Shown: piece by piece, positions 13,001 through 25,150 of the stretch
How positions within the stretch are numbered: position 1 is the first letter of the stretch
How the letters are laid out: each line of letters starts with the position of its first letter
Source: Stenopsyche tienmushanensis
Lineage: Eukaryota; Arthropoda; Insecta; Trichoptera; Stenopsychidae
DNA: 64,000 nt
Direction: 5' to 3'
Assembly (NCBI GenBank): GCA_008973525.1
Contig: WACJ01000222.1
Location: 372,001-436,000 of the forward strand
Made by a program: the position numbers and the translations under genes
Notes under the pieces: model-generated
What the model saw: only the letters and a program-made list of their open reading frames with translations
Database searches by the model: none
Told to the model about the DNA's origin: nothing

Positions 13001-13165
13001 CTCGTCGGCCTATAAATTTGCGAATTTAATTTATATCAACTTGAAATTTACCGAACGTATTCTTAAGCATTGGTACTTTCCGATACATGAAGGAAAAAAC
13101 ATTTTTTTTAAACCAAGTTGTTTTATCTGTTATAAGTAGGGAATCCATTCCCAATTTTATAATAG
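10061..13165. other. Unassigned AT-rich sequence
   Basis: About 3 kb with no supported gene or repeat. ORFs at 10991-11224 and 11240-11500 (minus) and 11423-11785 (plus) are uninterrupted for up to 120 codons but show no family motif, splice context or codon pattern that I can defend. Confidence 0.4.
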
Positions 13166-13474
13166 TGTATCTAGGGAATCCAATTCCGGGATCCCGGACA
13201 GTTTTAGGTGCTCATGGATCCCGGGGTTTTTCAAATTGTTATGTTAACCTTTCCCTCCCGGTGATGTATTTACTACACTTCGACTCTAATAATGGGAATA
13301 TCGATATGAAATATAATAGATACGGGGCTCAGAATTTTTGTATTTTTCCGTAATATAATTATGAATCACATCAAAGTATTATAGTATATAAAAATTCATC
13401 TGCAGCGACGAAAATAAATAATTTGTTGGGAAATCGGGAATTTTGCGAGTTTTAGTCCGTGTCTCAGCAGATAG
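13166..13474. repeat. Family N1 interspersed repeat, copy 1
   Basis: The segment from GAATCCAATTCCGGGATCCC through GATGTATTTACTACAC and GGGAATATCGATATGAAATA to GTGTCTCAGCAGA recurs in inverse orientation at 44857-45300. Both copies lose similarity just outside these points, which sets the approximate edges. It lacks about 130 bp that the other copy has. No ORF of note. The class is unknown; the CCGGGATCCCGG palindrome at one end is distinctive. Confidence 0.6.
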
Positions 13475-15247
13475 GAATTTTATCAGTCACATTGATGGTA
13501 TTATACGAAAATGGGGGCTAAATATCTGATGACGATATTTTCAGCAGCAGGTTGCCAGGCTACCAAAATCAGATCCAGAACAAATGACGAAACGTACCAA
13601 TCCATTATAAATATATTTTTTAATATTGATAATATTAAAGCTAATTAATTGTGGATCTATTTTCTTAAGCTCTTTTAAATGGATAAAGATGTAATAGAAA
13701 AATCTGTCTGTGTCTGTGTTTTTATATTATTCTTGGCTTGGCTCTGGTTCAAAGCACATCTCTAATCGTTTTTTGTTCGTTTTAATTTCATATTTTCATT
13801 ATTTCAAGAAGGGTGTATAAATTCTATGAAATGCTATTATAATGGGTATTTCCGTATCAACAAAAAGACACCCCATCCATTATTGATAAATATTTTGCCG
13901 ATATACGTGCCATCCTGAAAAATATACTGCTCTTTGGGTTTATCATTTTAATCAGAATATTATATACCCCCAAATGGACCCATTCATTGTTATCTTCAGT
14001 CAATTATAAAGCATTTTCGGTTCGAACCCGAAATTATTTCGCTTCCATAAAAAGCAGCCATAGTATTTACATTTGGGGCTATTTCGCTTTCAGCGGCAAA
14101 AACCCGAGTAAGTATCCCTTTTTTCGGATCTCCCGTAAAAGGCTCTGCATAAAAAAAGAAGCAGCATTGTGTCTGGCTCGCCATCGCTACCCTTTTCCGT
14201 TTCCTCCGGGAACTGGAAGATAAAATCTGCGGTACGGGACTTGATATCAGTTTCCCACTTATTTGGATCAACGTATCCGACGTCCAGATAGGTGGAATCG
14301 AGCCAGCGAAATTTTTGTTTCTTGCTTTAATAAAAAGCGTTTTTAACGAGAGCCGCCGAGGCCATATATAATTCGGTAAAAAGTAATCAAAATAGATAAC
14401 GAAACCATTTACAGCCTCTTAGATAAGGAGTCGGCATCTCATGAATATAAAAATGTATGTGTATACGTACAAAGTTAGTTCTTTCTTCGCTAACATTTTT
14501 ATCTGGCGTTCAATTTATAGCCATTCTCTAATCTCGAGACTCTTTAATTAAATTTGCATATTAATATAATCAAGTTTTTAACTCTTAACAGGGAGCTTTT
14601 TACTTTAGCAATACGAAAATCGAAATTGCGAGGGTCGACCGAATATAAAAGAGACTGTACCATGTATCTTTATTTGCTCAATTCTTACGCAAAATGCATT
14701 TTTTTTATTCATAGTATTTTTTAATTTAATATTAATTCCAAACTGTTTTGGTTCTTATAGCCAATTACGAAGTATAAAATGACTGTCTTTATTTATCTAT
14801 TATAATAAAACTAGCTAGAGGATATTATTTATTTTGAGGTTTATTCATAAGGATATAGAATTACTGGTACTTTTTGATAGCCTTGTAGAAAAAGTGTCTT
14901 ATTTAAATTGAGAAAATTGATAATAATATGATATATCTAATGTATATTTTTATTATTTGTAGATTTGAATTCATAAAATGAAATTCATATGAAGTCAATT
15001 CATTAGTCGAACTTCAATGAAAATGTTGTATTTACTTTTCCATAACAACGAATATGCAGCACTCTCATTGCATCCTGAACATTTGCTCTGCAAAAATCAA
15101 TTAAACTTAAATACAATTGAGTTTATATCCCTAGGTTATTTAATTTAATAATTTTACTCCTCACTTCATCATTTTTTTGTCCCGATTATATCATCAAAAT
15201 CTCATTAAAGTCATGTTAATATATGTATCACTTGTTGTCAAGAAATA
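13475..15247. other. Unassigned sequence, GC-richer near 14.0-14.3 kb
   Basis: Overlapping opposite-strand ORFs (13987-14223 plus, 13996-14271 minus) occupy a GC-richer patch. Neither resembles a known protein, and each could be the shadow of the other or of nothing. The rest is AT-rich. Confidence 0.4.
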
Positions 15248-15795
15248 TTAAGTTGTCCCATAAGTGTCTTTCGCAAATCTAATCTAATCATAGCCATGGT
15301 CGAAGAAAACCCGCGATATCCTGTTCGCGAAATAGTTAACAAATTGGAAATTCCACGAACATCCGTCCATAATCATCTGACAAAATTGTGCTACATCAAT
15401 CGTTCAGATATGTGGCTTCATCATGAACTGACTGACTCAAATAAACTTCATCGTATTTCAACATGCAATCTTCTTCTCCAACGACATAAAAGCTAACCTT
15501 TTTTGAAGAGACTTGTCACTGGAGGTGAAAGTTGGATACTCTATGAGAATATCCAACGTAAACAGTCTTGGATCAAGGGTACAGAGGCTTTAACTGTAGC
15601 CAAACATGGCCTACATCCAAAAAAAGTTTTGCTATGCATTTGGTGGGACTGGAAGGGGGTAGTTTATTACAAGCTACTTCAGCAAGGTAAAACGATCAAT
15701 TCAACAAACTATTGTTTCCAAATAGACAACCTAAAGGATGCAATTGCCAGAAAACGGCCAGAATTTGCGAACTTAGTGATTTTATTGAGGACATG
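15248..15795 (+). pseudogene. mariner transposase remnant (mauritiana-like), copy M1
   Basis: A mariner-type terminus (AAGTTGTCCCATAAGTGTC at about 15250) is joined directly to the middle of a mariner transposase, so the first part of the gene was deleted. The frame opening at 15296 gives the second helix-turn-helix (REIVNKLEIPRTSVHNHL) and the linker. After a stop at 15494-15496 it continues as KRLVTGGESWILYENI, then PKKVLLCIWWDWKGVVYY and INSTNYCFQIDNLKDAI, ending near KRPEFAN. Mariners of this lineage normally have TGDE/TGDK at the first catalytic Asp; here it is GGE, so the Asp is lost. The central HQDNARPH and final SPDLAPSDY regions are absent. In the 66 residues before the stop, 56 match copy M2. 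Confidence 0.9.
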
Positions 15796-17808
15796 ATTTT
15801 GTTGAAAATTACATTTATAAATTCACAGTTTTACAGCTTAAAGATGGATATTAAATCTTCTACTGATATCCAAAACTGAGGCAATGTTAATGTTTTGTGC
15901 CTGGTTGCTTAAGAAATTTGAACAAAACTTTACAGTCTAATCTTGATGGAAAAGGGAAGAGTCTAACTAACTACCTAGTTCAGCTGCCTATTTTGTTAAT
16001 TGAGCTATACAGTTATTATTAATGCAAATCCAGTATGTATGGTATATTAACAGCATATTTTGTCATTATAATCATTGTTTCTCATTGTTGTGTGTGTTAC
16101 TAAATTCACATGTTACGATTTGTACATTTTTTGCATAACATTCATGGTAAGAGCTTGCGAAATTTAAATATATCAAATCACAATCAATATATAACCCATT
16201 GCATTAACATCATATGACATAGGATTCATCGGAACAAAATATAAGACCGAAAATAGTTAAGCGATCTTGAAAAGGAGTCGAATAAATAGAATTGTAATTG
16301 ATATCATTTGATAATTAATTATGTTATTATTAATTAATTTTTACATCATATAATTTTTTCTGAACTTAGTACCGAGTACGCACATTGGTAATTAATTACA
16401 GCTATACTATTACATGCTAACGTCATAAAATTCCATGTGAAAAATCACGTATTTGATTCGCCCTCATACGTTTCATTTTACATGCGTGACGCACTTGTAA
16501 ACCACCCCGTAATTTATATAAAAAATAAATTTGTCTTGTACCGCCCGAGGATCCATCAACAACCCCTATTTTAACTGTTGACGTCATTTCATTGTTCAAG
16601 TTTAGAAACAAATTATATTCAATCGCACAAAGTATACACATCACAACCTTGCGATATTAACATGTTAGTAATTAAATTTACAGACTGGAAGCTAGATTCC
16701 ATAAATTAAATATATATAGGGGGCGATGTAAAATTAAAGCTAATTACCTGATCGACTTGGAGAAACTTTTTCATTGTACCTCTGCCTGTGTTCCTCCATT
16801 GTCCTTGATCGCCGAGGAACCTGGTGGCACTCATTAAAAGTAAAATATTCAATTAGAGTCAGCCAACAGAGTCGAGACTCCAAATTTCATTATGTCACGC
16901 GGAACAATGCCGCACGAAACTCGATCCGCCGTGAGACGACAAAATTCCTGTACAAAAGGACACATTTTGATTCTGTAAATGGAAGGCTCCATGGGAAAAT
17001 ATTGGAAAATATCTTCGGCTCGTATGAGCCTCATATATAATTCATATTATTACATATGCGCCTCGTGAAGTGTTACGTAGTTTTGCTATTGTTGCACCAT
17101 TTTGGGTCCTCGTGGGGAATCTTTCAGCGTATGAAAAGTATAGTTTCGATATGAATATTAATAGAGTGCTTTATGGCTGCTCTTTGGAGACCGCCTATTA
17201 TTTTCTGACAACCATATTCAGCTCGGTTTGATGTCAAAAAACATATAATACGAATTTTAAGGCTTGAAAATAAATTACTCATTTCTCCACGTGTATATAT
17301 TATGTTATACAAATTTCCGCTAATGAATTAGACAAGCGTATTAATATGCCATAATTAAATAATTAAATATTGAATTAAGATTAAATATGTATATCTTTTT
17401 CTTCTTAAGATGCCATAAACGTTATCGGATATTTGCATAAAAGGAGATTTTTCTAGGGAATTATTTTTTATGTAAAGGTTTCTCGTTTGCCTTTTATATT
17501 TAGTTAAACCAGGATAAAATTATTTTAAATTAGATTTTTTAAAGTAATAATGGAACAAATAAGAACCCTTGAATGAATCAATCACCTCAGTTTTTTATTT
17601 AATAAATACAGGAAATAATGGAAAATCTGGACTGAGACAGTAGTTTTATTTCCATTTGGATTTGAATCCGAACTATTATAAAAAGAGTTCACAATCTTAA
17701 TCACTATAGGCTATAACAACACTTGGTAACAACAACGAAATTTGACTAAATGTATTAATGTTAATAAGGCTTTTCTTCAAAAAAAGTGTCTAAAAAATCA
17801 TATCATTG
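15796..17808. other. Unassigned AT-rich sequence
   Basis: No supported gene. ORFs at 16423-16644 (minus) and 16774-17040 (plus) are short, overlap opposite frames and match nothing I recognise. Confidence 0.4.
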
Positions 17809-17809
17809 T

Positions 17810-18278
17810 ACACTCAAACCTCTTTTTGTGCGATTTCGAAGTTATGCGGTTTGAGCAAGTTTTTGTCGCGGACCCCCTCTTGAACTATTTTTTTGGCAGA
17901 CCCCATCCCAATTCTTTATCCTATCGCAATACCCCATACATCGCTCTTGAGACTTATTTTTTCAAATAAACAAACATTTCTTGTTCAAAATGGATCTTCT
18001 TATACGGTTTTTTGTGAATAATTCCACGAAATATCTTGTTGAAAGTATAAATAAATGTGTTTTTATATTTACGCGGACCCCGACAATGGTTTCGCAGACC
18101 TCCGGGGGTTCACGTACTCCAGTTTAAGAGTCGCTGCTCTACGGGAATTCAGATGCCAGACATCCTTCAAATATTATTTGTGAACTTTTTTTTGTGAATA
18201 TACAAACTTTTTTGTGCGATTTTTTTTTGTGCGACTTACCGCGGAACGTATCTATCTGTCAAAAAGGTCTAAGTTTAT
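17810..18278. mobile_element. Family T repeat, copy 2, interrupted by a hAT-like insert
   Basis: The left end is TACACTCAAACCTCTTTTTG, continuing as GTGCGATTT..GAAGTTATGCGG. The right part (from about 18150) has GACATCCTTCAAAT, two TTTTTGTGCGA blocks and CCGCGGAACGTATCTATC, then a decayed end near 18278. The middle is replaced by the hAT-like insert described separately. The flanking signature blocks match copies 4 and 5, which shows the two halves belonged together. Confidence 0.6.
17846..18150. mobile_element. hAT-like insert inside family T copy 2
   Basis: Both sides carry inward-facing GCGGACCCC motifs. The right edge, read inverted, starts CAGCGACTCTTAAACTGGAG and leads to GTGAACCCCC, a common layout for hAT termini (CAG..TCTCAAACT...GACCCC). 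The left edge (TTTGAGCAAGTTTTTGTCGC) is a poorer version. No transposase is present and no clean 8-bp duplication could be read, so the exact limits are approximate. Confidence 0.45.
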
Positions 18279-18334
18279 TGTACTTTTAAATTCGGAACGA
18301 TTATTGTAAGGACTGCGGTTAACAGAGGGTACAA

Positions 18335-19110
18335 TCCAATATACAAAAAATATTTTTGTTTGTTCGTATTTAATGCGCTGCCATACTGTTCATCCGATTG
18401 CGATAAAACTTTGTCAACGTATTGCTTATACTTACTGAAATAACATAAGCTTATTAAAAATATTTTTTTGTATGCAATTTGTTATGCAAGATGCGAATGC
18501 AATTGATGAATAACGAAATAAACTTTGGGATTCAATAAATAAATCAGGGGACTTACGAGATCAAATTTCGCAGCAATTTGCTTCATTGAACAAACCAATA
18601 AATACAATAGATCGCCCGCAAGGTGACGGAACATTAAAGGGCAGTATTGCAATTGGAATAAAATTCGGCAGTAACTGAACATGTTTTGAAAAACGGTCGA
18701 CACATCTATTTTGCTGGTAAAAAAACCAATCGTCGAAAACTTCGGCATCAGAATTGCAAAAGAAGCAATAGAAATCGAAAAACGAAGAAATAATAGACGC
18801 AATCAACAGACGAAACGACTGCACTAGCACACCCAGAGTTTGGCTACCAATTTTATTGAAAATGAAAGCACCAATAATCAAGCAAAAAATCTGAAAGTGC
18901 AAACAGTCTCTACTGATGCGACGGCAATGCATGACCCAAAATCGCGCATTGACAGCACTGAACGAAGGATGCTCACAAGGAGCATCACCAAGCCTCGGCA
19001 ATTATTCCGCGTCCATGAGTCCGATAGGAGGCTCGTAATATTGAAAATATGTACATTTGAATTTTTGGTTTACATCTTTATGCTTTTTAAACTATTTTTG
19101 TAGAAAAGTA
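18335..19110. mobile_element. Family L element, left end plus interior (copy 3)
   Basis: The left terminus (18335-18480) has TATTTAATGCGCTGCCATAC and GATTGCGATAAAACTTTGTC. It runs into an interior containing AATCAGGGGACTTA and AGAAGCAATAGAAATCGAAA, shared with 26.04-26.13 kb of the larger copy. On the plus strand the interior reads partly like hydrophilic coding sequence (DLRDQISQQFASLNKPINTI) with later stops. Opposite-strand ORFs of 106 and 146 codons overlap it. I do not recognise the product. No right terminus is seen before the LTR-like repeat at 19137. Confidence 0.5.
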
Positions 19111-19136
19111 ACTTTACTAATCATCTCACTATATAG

Positions 19137-19602
19137 TGTTGATGCAGAGGCGCTCTCGGAGGCAGAGTCCCCGGGCGGCTCCCCGCCCACGTGCTTAACG
19201 AGATGACCGCGCTAGCGCACGGGTGCGTTCTTCTATCGGGCCATGATGTTGCTGGACGAATGGATGGGAATAAATGGGCATCGAATAGAATGACTATTTT
19301 CTTTAAATAACTATTTATTCCAGACGAGAGAGAGAGAGAGAGAGTGAGATAGAGAGAGATCTGGCTGCAGGAGGGACGGCCTCCCGCAGCCAAGGCTAAC
19401 CGACGACTCTCCTGACTCCCGCCTCCTGCGCGTCACTTCACAACCGGTAACGATGCACGCGCAATAAGCGATCGGTCGGTATGCAGGTGCAATGTCTCCG
19501 TAGGACCATAAGAGATGGCGCTGTTAAAATGACACATTGCACCTGAAGAGAGACGAAAGATGTCGCTGTTAATCTGGCGAATTAAATCTGCTCAGATTAA
19601 CA
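19137..19602 (-). repeat. Family S repeat, copy 1 (solo-LTR-like)
   Basis: On the minus strand this unit begins TGTTAATCTGAGCAGATTTA and ends CTGCATCAACA, a TG...CA outline. It contains CCAGATTAACAGCGACATC, ACATTGCACCTGCATACCG, a (CT)n stretch (19322-19362 as GA on the plus strand) and TTCTATTCGA. Two other copies lie at 30.9 and 37.2 kb. It is GC-richer than its surroundings. Solo LTR of a BEL/Pao or Gypsy-type element is my best guess, but no internal gag/pol, primer-binding site or target duplication is seen, and similarity to copy 2 continues a few bases beyond the TGTT. Confidence 0.45.
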
Positions 19603-21589
19603 GCGCTACTACGTGGGGATGGTAAATTATTGAGATAATTAGAGTTATTTGACAACCAGAAACCATAGAAAGCATAAGAGACAAAATGAGCCATTTTAAT
19701 AACCAATGATTTAAATAGAATTTTATTAGTATAGTTTTTTTTTTGTTATTTGATTAAGTTTTTTCCGTGTAATTTCTGTGTTATAAAATCGGGTAATATG
19801 AGTAATAAAAAATATTATTTAAATAGAAAAAAAAACGATATAATTGGCATATAAAAGAGATAAGATGTTGTTTAATAAAATAATAGGCTTTGATGGTGGA
19901 ACACCATTAAACACTTATTTTTGGATAAAGCCGAGGAAACTTGTACCGTCTAAAGATAAAAGCTCATCTGTTTCCCTGCTCGTAAACACGTACAACTATT
20001 ACGAAAAGTTCAGCGACAAAAATAAAAGCTCAATAAATTCTTCATTGAACTTTGCTTCAAAAAAGGAGAACAAATAATTGTCCGCTCGAAGAGTGCATTA
20101 TCAACCTGTTTAAGTTTGAAACTTCCATGAAAATATTTACCTTCGAAATATTGATTGCGGAAGACGGCGCAAATTTAAAATATCCGGTATGTTAAATACG
20201 TTCAAGAATATGCTGAAACAATAGTGATTTGTTCCGCGTTTTCTTGAAAGCGTCTGTGTATCGCATTCAGCAAAGCTTCAATGGTATAAAACCGGATATC
20301 CGAGCTATCTTCCGAGATATTATCCGTATTGTTCCGGTGGAAAAATCCAACGTTTACATTTTTAAACTTGGTTTCTCTCTCGAATGAATATTGCAAGGAT
20401 TTCCTTAAAAAAATAGTGCATTTATTGTACATAGTGAATTCGCATGAGTTTATCTCGTTCGGCGCATTGAATATGCAATGTGGAGCATTTGCTCTAAATA
20501 GCAAACCGAGCTATCTCTTTTTCAATGTAAATATTTAAATACTTAAAGAAAAATTCAGTATAAGTATCTTATAATTATTGCCTTATATATATTTGTAATT
20601 GAAGATGAATAAAATAAATATTTCATCTCGAAAAGAGCTGAATTTATAAATGTATACAGTAGCAGAATAATCATTTGTTATTTGATACGTGCGATTTTTT
20701 GGTTCGATTTTGTTTGCTAATCGTTCGTGTGTATATTGGTCGGGTAAAAAAACACACAGGGTTTCTTGCATATTGTCCGGAACCGAACAGCCATTTTCCT
20801 GTCCGTTTTTGTACATGTATACATTTCATTTATTTGTGAGAGTTTCCACGGAAACTGGGGATAAATACGATACGATAAAGCGATTTTTGTCCATTTGGGA
20901 TCCTTTTACATTGCCTCTTCGGCAACACGAATGACCGCTTTAAGTGAATAGCAGGGTAAAATGAGTGCCGATAATATGACCAAATTGGGCAGCAGGATGG
21001 AAGTGTATCGGGAGCTGAGCATATTGAAGCTGCTCAATTTTGTGGTCCATTCAATAGAGTGAAACCGTGTTACGGAATCGACAAGATATAATAGCATTTT
21101 TAATAACTCCATCTCGTCATTCGCAGCTTCCCGAAATAGGACAATCGCGAGCGTTCTGTAGAATAAAACGATTTTGTGATGAATCGTGGATAAGGCATAC
21201 GGATGATAACATTTTAATCAATGCAGAACAGAATACTGAAACAAATTCTTCGTCATTGTAAAATATAACATTAAATGCATAATAAATGTTATATTAACAG
21301 ATTTAATTCAAGTTGTTTTTTGTTATTGAAATCAATTATTATCGAATTTATCCATCATGCAAAAAACAATTAAAATTGAATTTGTAGAATTTACACACTT
21401 GTTAATAATCATTGTTTTTTTTCTATAATGCAAAGATTTTACAAGCATTACATCGAAGTTATAATACCAGATTAAATGTCTTTCAATCAATTGAAATACC
21501 AAAGCCTCGTTATTCTTTAATGATGTATTTTAAATTAAAAAATATATATAAACGATTATTTATACTTATCATCATAGTGTAGGGATTCT
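19603..21589. other. Unassigned AT-rich sequence
   Basis: No supported gene. Short ORFs (19844-20077 plus, 20202-20504 minus, 20583-20816 minus, 20906-21112 minus) overlap opposite frames and have no recognisable motifs. Confidence 0.4.
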
Positions 21590-22330
21590 TCAATTTCCAT
21601 TTACAGGAAGGGGTTACATCCAATTCGTCTGTATCATATATTCACCTCCTCGTTGGCTCGATATTGAAGGTAGCATGACTTCCGAGTTTCGTTTAGATTG
21701 CTCACCTTGCAGGCTACCTGGATGAACATGTAAAGGGTGTTTTTGCTCCACACAGACTATAGGGGCTACCCTTTCCCTATGGTACTCGTATCGGTTCGGT
21801 CATTCTTAGTACATAGCCACAGAAACAAATCGCCGTTCGAACGGCCTAAAATCGTTCTTCCCTGTTTGCCTAGGCTGTTGAGAATAGTAGTGAGCCTTTG
21901 ACATAGTCTCCATCAACTACTGTAATCGGCTGTTCCACACACCCGTTCATGGGCACGCAGCACAGAGTGACCTGCACACCCAACTCATGTTAGCTGGGCT
22001 ACCCCAGCAGCGTTTGATGAACAAACCAACGAGGCTACTTTTGGGGTTTTTTTAAAAAAAACTCCACATAATTATCCCTGGGGTCCAACCATTCAACCAA
22101 AATGCATCTTGGATTCGCTCCTACACCAACTGAAGGCATATCCCGCTCCACGAGCAACTTACCCTCATGAATTCGAGACTGAGTGATTTCCCATTTTAGG
22201 TTGGCCCTCCCAGTTCGGCGAATACAAAGCGATATAGAAGAAAACGGATGATGATGTTACCGTTGCCAAGCGGAATTCTTCCTCTGTCGTTCTTCCAGGC
22301 TATCTGCTGGTTGTTCCTCTCGGACTTTTT
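21590..22330. repeat. Family O repeat, copy 1
   Basis: This GC-richer segment shares long stretches with copies at 31.3 and 57.8 kb: CCCTTTCCCTATGGTACTCG, TAGGCTGTTGAGAATAGTAG, GGCTGTTCCACACACCC, CAACTCATGTTAGCTGGGCT and CAAACCAACGAGGCTACTTT. This copy is uninterrupted at TGCCTAGGCTGTTGAG, the point where copy 3 received a hAT. The 3' third (about 22080-22330) is not shared with the others. No protein is recognised. A segment of a non-LTR element is possible but unproven. Confidence 0.6.
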
Positions 22331-22759
22331 CTGTTCCTTTAGTTTTCCAGCCGCTGAGCCAGTAGTGTAGAATGAAAGATGTTACATAATGCAATCACCC
22401 GGAAAGGGTACCTTAAAAAACTATGTAGTCTTTTGTAAATGGCTATGAATATTAAATAGTGTTCCATGGATACATTATTTATCGGAACTCCACCAAAACC
22501 GTAACCAAAATAGAAAGATAACGGTTCAAAGTGATAATTAAGAATATCACAGGGCATTTGATATGTTATAGACTGTGACTGTGTGTGCGACAATGAAGGG
22601 TGTCAGAAGAAGACTGTATTTATACTTTACTTTGACTTCTGACACCAATAAAACGTGGAGCCCCCTAAGCCAGCTGACTCAATGGAATTCGTTTTTTTTC
22701 GTAGCGTGCTTCCTAAAATCATACCAAAAGCTTAAAAACGTGATTTTGTCAGAACTTAA
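22331..22759. other. Spacer between family O copy 1 and R1-like copy C
   Basis: I see no gene. A plus-strand ORF (22575-22871) runs from here into the 3' end of the retrotransposon and is not meaningful. Confidence 0.45.
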
Positions 22760-23640
22760 GTTTTTTTTTCTTTTGAGAGTGGGGAATCTTCAACAAGATA
22801 CCCTGATTAAAAATCATGGTAGTGTGAATTTTTTACCTACTAAAACCCCTTTTGTGTGTTCACTCTTCTAGTTCTTTCCCCGTTTTCTTTCTTCTGCATG
22901 ACCTCATTAGCGAAATTTATCCACGTTCCCCACTTTTCTTTCGTTTTGGTCTTTGTGGTGACCATGTTGGATATAGTTGGGGTTTCTTCAATTTTTTTCG
23001 CTAATTTTCGCCTATCATCTGCCCATGCTTCACACTTGAAGACGGTGTGCTCTGTGTCATGGCGATCCTCGCTGCAGTGGTGACACTTTGTCGAGTCCTT
23101 CTTGCCAGTTTTAAATAGATAAGCACCGAAGCACCCATGTCCCGTCAGCATCTGGGTCAGGTGACAGGTGAGCTTTCCGTGTTTACGCTAGGTCCATTTT
23201 TGTATCTCTAGGATCAATTGATATGTCCATCTTCCCTTGGTTCCGGTATCCCAGCGTTTCTGCCATTGTTTGATTAACTCTTCTTGGCCTTCTTCTTTTC
23301 CTGTATTTTTCTTATATTTGCGCTTCCTTTCCATGGCGAGGATGTCCATGGGAAATGTGCCTGCTAGAACTTGTACTGCGTCCAGTGAGATCGTTCTATA
23401 GGCTGATATTATTCGAATTGCGCTTATTCCTTGCGTTCTTAGCAGTTTATATCTGTTTCCGCTTTTCTGTGTTATTTCTGCCCAAACTGGTGCACCGTAG
23501 AGCAAGATGAAGTTGGTCGGTGGTTCGTCAATGCGTTTCCTTGTTAGGAATAGGGCCTCCGTTTTTTCTAGTGCCAATTAGAGTTCATTTTTTCCGAACC
23601 AGTCTTTCTTAAGTCTTTCAGCAGATGCTTTAAGCCATGG
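22760..23640 (-). mobile_element. R1-clade-like non-LTR retrotransposon, copy C (5'-truncated, different subfamily)
   Basis: The minus-strand unit ends in an A-rich tail (T run 22761-22769) preceded by GAAGATTCCCC, the same 3'-terminal block as in copies A and B. The protein differs clearly from A and B (KCHHCSEDRHDTEHTVFKCEAW versus CHHCQAEVDDAEHTIIGCEAW), so it is a separate subfamily. The 5' end is lost inside the RT region near 23640. Confidence 0.8.
22840..23640 (-). pseudogene. R1-like ORF2 C-terminal part, internally deleted
   Basis: The unit begins upstream with LKKDWFGKNEL, a stop codon, and LALEKTEALFLTRKR, the region after the RT catalytic box. At about 23510 it jumps straight to ILLYGAPVW, skipping roughly 100 residues present in copies A and B. 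The frame then continues through RIISAYRTISLDAVQVLAG and RWDTGTKGRWTYQLI to 23188. After a break it resumes as TGHGCFGAYLFKTGKKDSTK and the CHHC...H...C zinc knuckle, ending near NTQKGF at 22840. The RT catalytic motifs are outside the retained piece. The gene is dead. The plus-strand ORFs here are antisense. Confidence 0.8.
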
Positions 23641-23751
23641 CATTTAAATATATAGTTTATAGAAGAAATAAATTTAAAATTATAGTTTATTCCAGAAATT
23701 ATGTAATATCTATTATATTCATGTATTTCTGATTGCATGGATAAAATCCTA

Positions 23752-23823
23752 TAGGTAGTCTCGCGGTTAAGCGGTTGGACTCATAACTCAATTATCTTGG
23801 TTTCGAATTCTACGGGAGGTGTG
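23752..23823 (+). ncRNA. tRNA-like sequence (tRNA pseudogene or SINE head)
   Basis: TCTCGCGGTTAAGCGGTTGG resembles a pol III A box/D-arm, and TTGGTTTCGAATTCTACGG resembles the B box/T-arm, at tRNA-like spacing. Between them a TTGG/CCAA-like stem would carry a CTCATAA loop with CAT as anticodon, but one or two pairs are broken. Acceptor-stem pairing is weak. It is followed by AT-rich sequence, so a tRNA-derived SINE or a decayed tRNA is more likely than a working gene. Confidence 0.35.
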
Positions 23824-23879
23824 GTTGGCGACCACTTAAATTTAAAAAAATATATATAATTGAAAAATAACTTTTGTTA

Positions 23880-25150
23880 GACCCAAAGAAATTTGGATAA
23901 TAGAAACAATAGCAAGAAACGATTTTTTTTAATTCCGATAAGTGCTGAAAGACGTGTTCAAAGTATTGTTCAATATAAAAGCTCAATTAAGGACCATTAA
24001 AATCAAAAATGAACCTTTTTAAAGCTAGAATAAGTCTTTTTGGCCAAATTAGAATTTGAAATATAGATGAAAGGTTTTTAAGCAAGCTAGAAATATTTTG
24101 GAAGGAGTGCTAAAAAAAGTTTTTGAAGACACTTCTAAGACTGTTGAAGACCTTTGCTGAAAATTCTATTCGACTAGATGGAAGAAATAGGCTGTTATAG
24201 GTCAAAAATTCTCTTTTTGACGGGCACTATAATTTTCATGCCCATTTCACATAGAAAGAGACATTTTAATATCCAATGGAAAATGTAGGTTTTGTAAATT
24301 TAATTGTGGAATTAATTTTACTTAAATTTTTTTTGTCATCTCTATTGAAAATAATCGGATAAAGCAACCAGAAAAAAGTAAAATCCTCTTCAGTATTTTT
24401 TCACAAAAAAAAATCTTTCAGTATACTTATGAAATATTCTAATAAAATAAAATGTTTAAAATCCAGCTTACATCGTTGTAACTTTTTTAATTGTCATCAT
24501 GTATAAATTTGCTCTTTATATTTTTACAAATTAAATATGAAGCCCTTCCAGGAACTACAATGAAGCCATTAGCTCAAACAGAAAAACTTTTTCGGGTCGG
24601 TTGATATCAATTCCATTTAGCTTCATTATTATTAAATACATAATATAATTGCTGGAAGACGCGTTCTTTTCTTGCTAAATTACATAAATTTTCAATTAAT
24701 TATCTTATACATCAAAAAATGTTCAGTGTTATCTAAAACCTCCTATTTATACCATCCTTTGCGTGGAATTATCGTTGATGCAAAATTTACATTTTATGGG
24801 ACTTATTTTGAATACAATTTAGTGTAAATTCGTAATTGAAAAGCAGAATAGTAAGCGGGCGTATTAAAATAAACATTTAAAGACTTATAAAAGTAGACAT
24901 CATATAAAAATGTGAGGGATCAAATAATGTAAATTATGTACATCTTATAAGTGAAGGATTCAAATTATAGGAGAGTTTAATTAAAGAGGGCAGCGTATAA
25001 ACAAGACAGGGACGTGTAATTATATGAGAACGTAGTCTTTGATCACTGATGTCCTATCAATTTATCTATGTCAATGCCCAGATGTCTGTCAGTAGATACA
25101 GAACTATATGGTTTCATATATTAGGTTTTATATTTTTTAAGTGCATATTA
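23880..25150. other. AT-rich sequence, nothing recognised
   Basis: No ORF of useful length and no repeat shared with the rest of the window that I can see. Confidence 0.5.

Noticed and set aside
18482..19001. Minus-strand ORFs of 106 and 146 codons
   Set aside because: They overlap each other and a plus-strand coding-like reading inside family L. No domain is recognised, and they are probably read-through.
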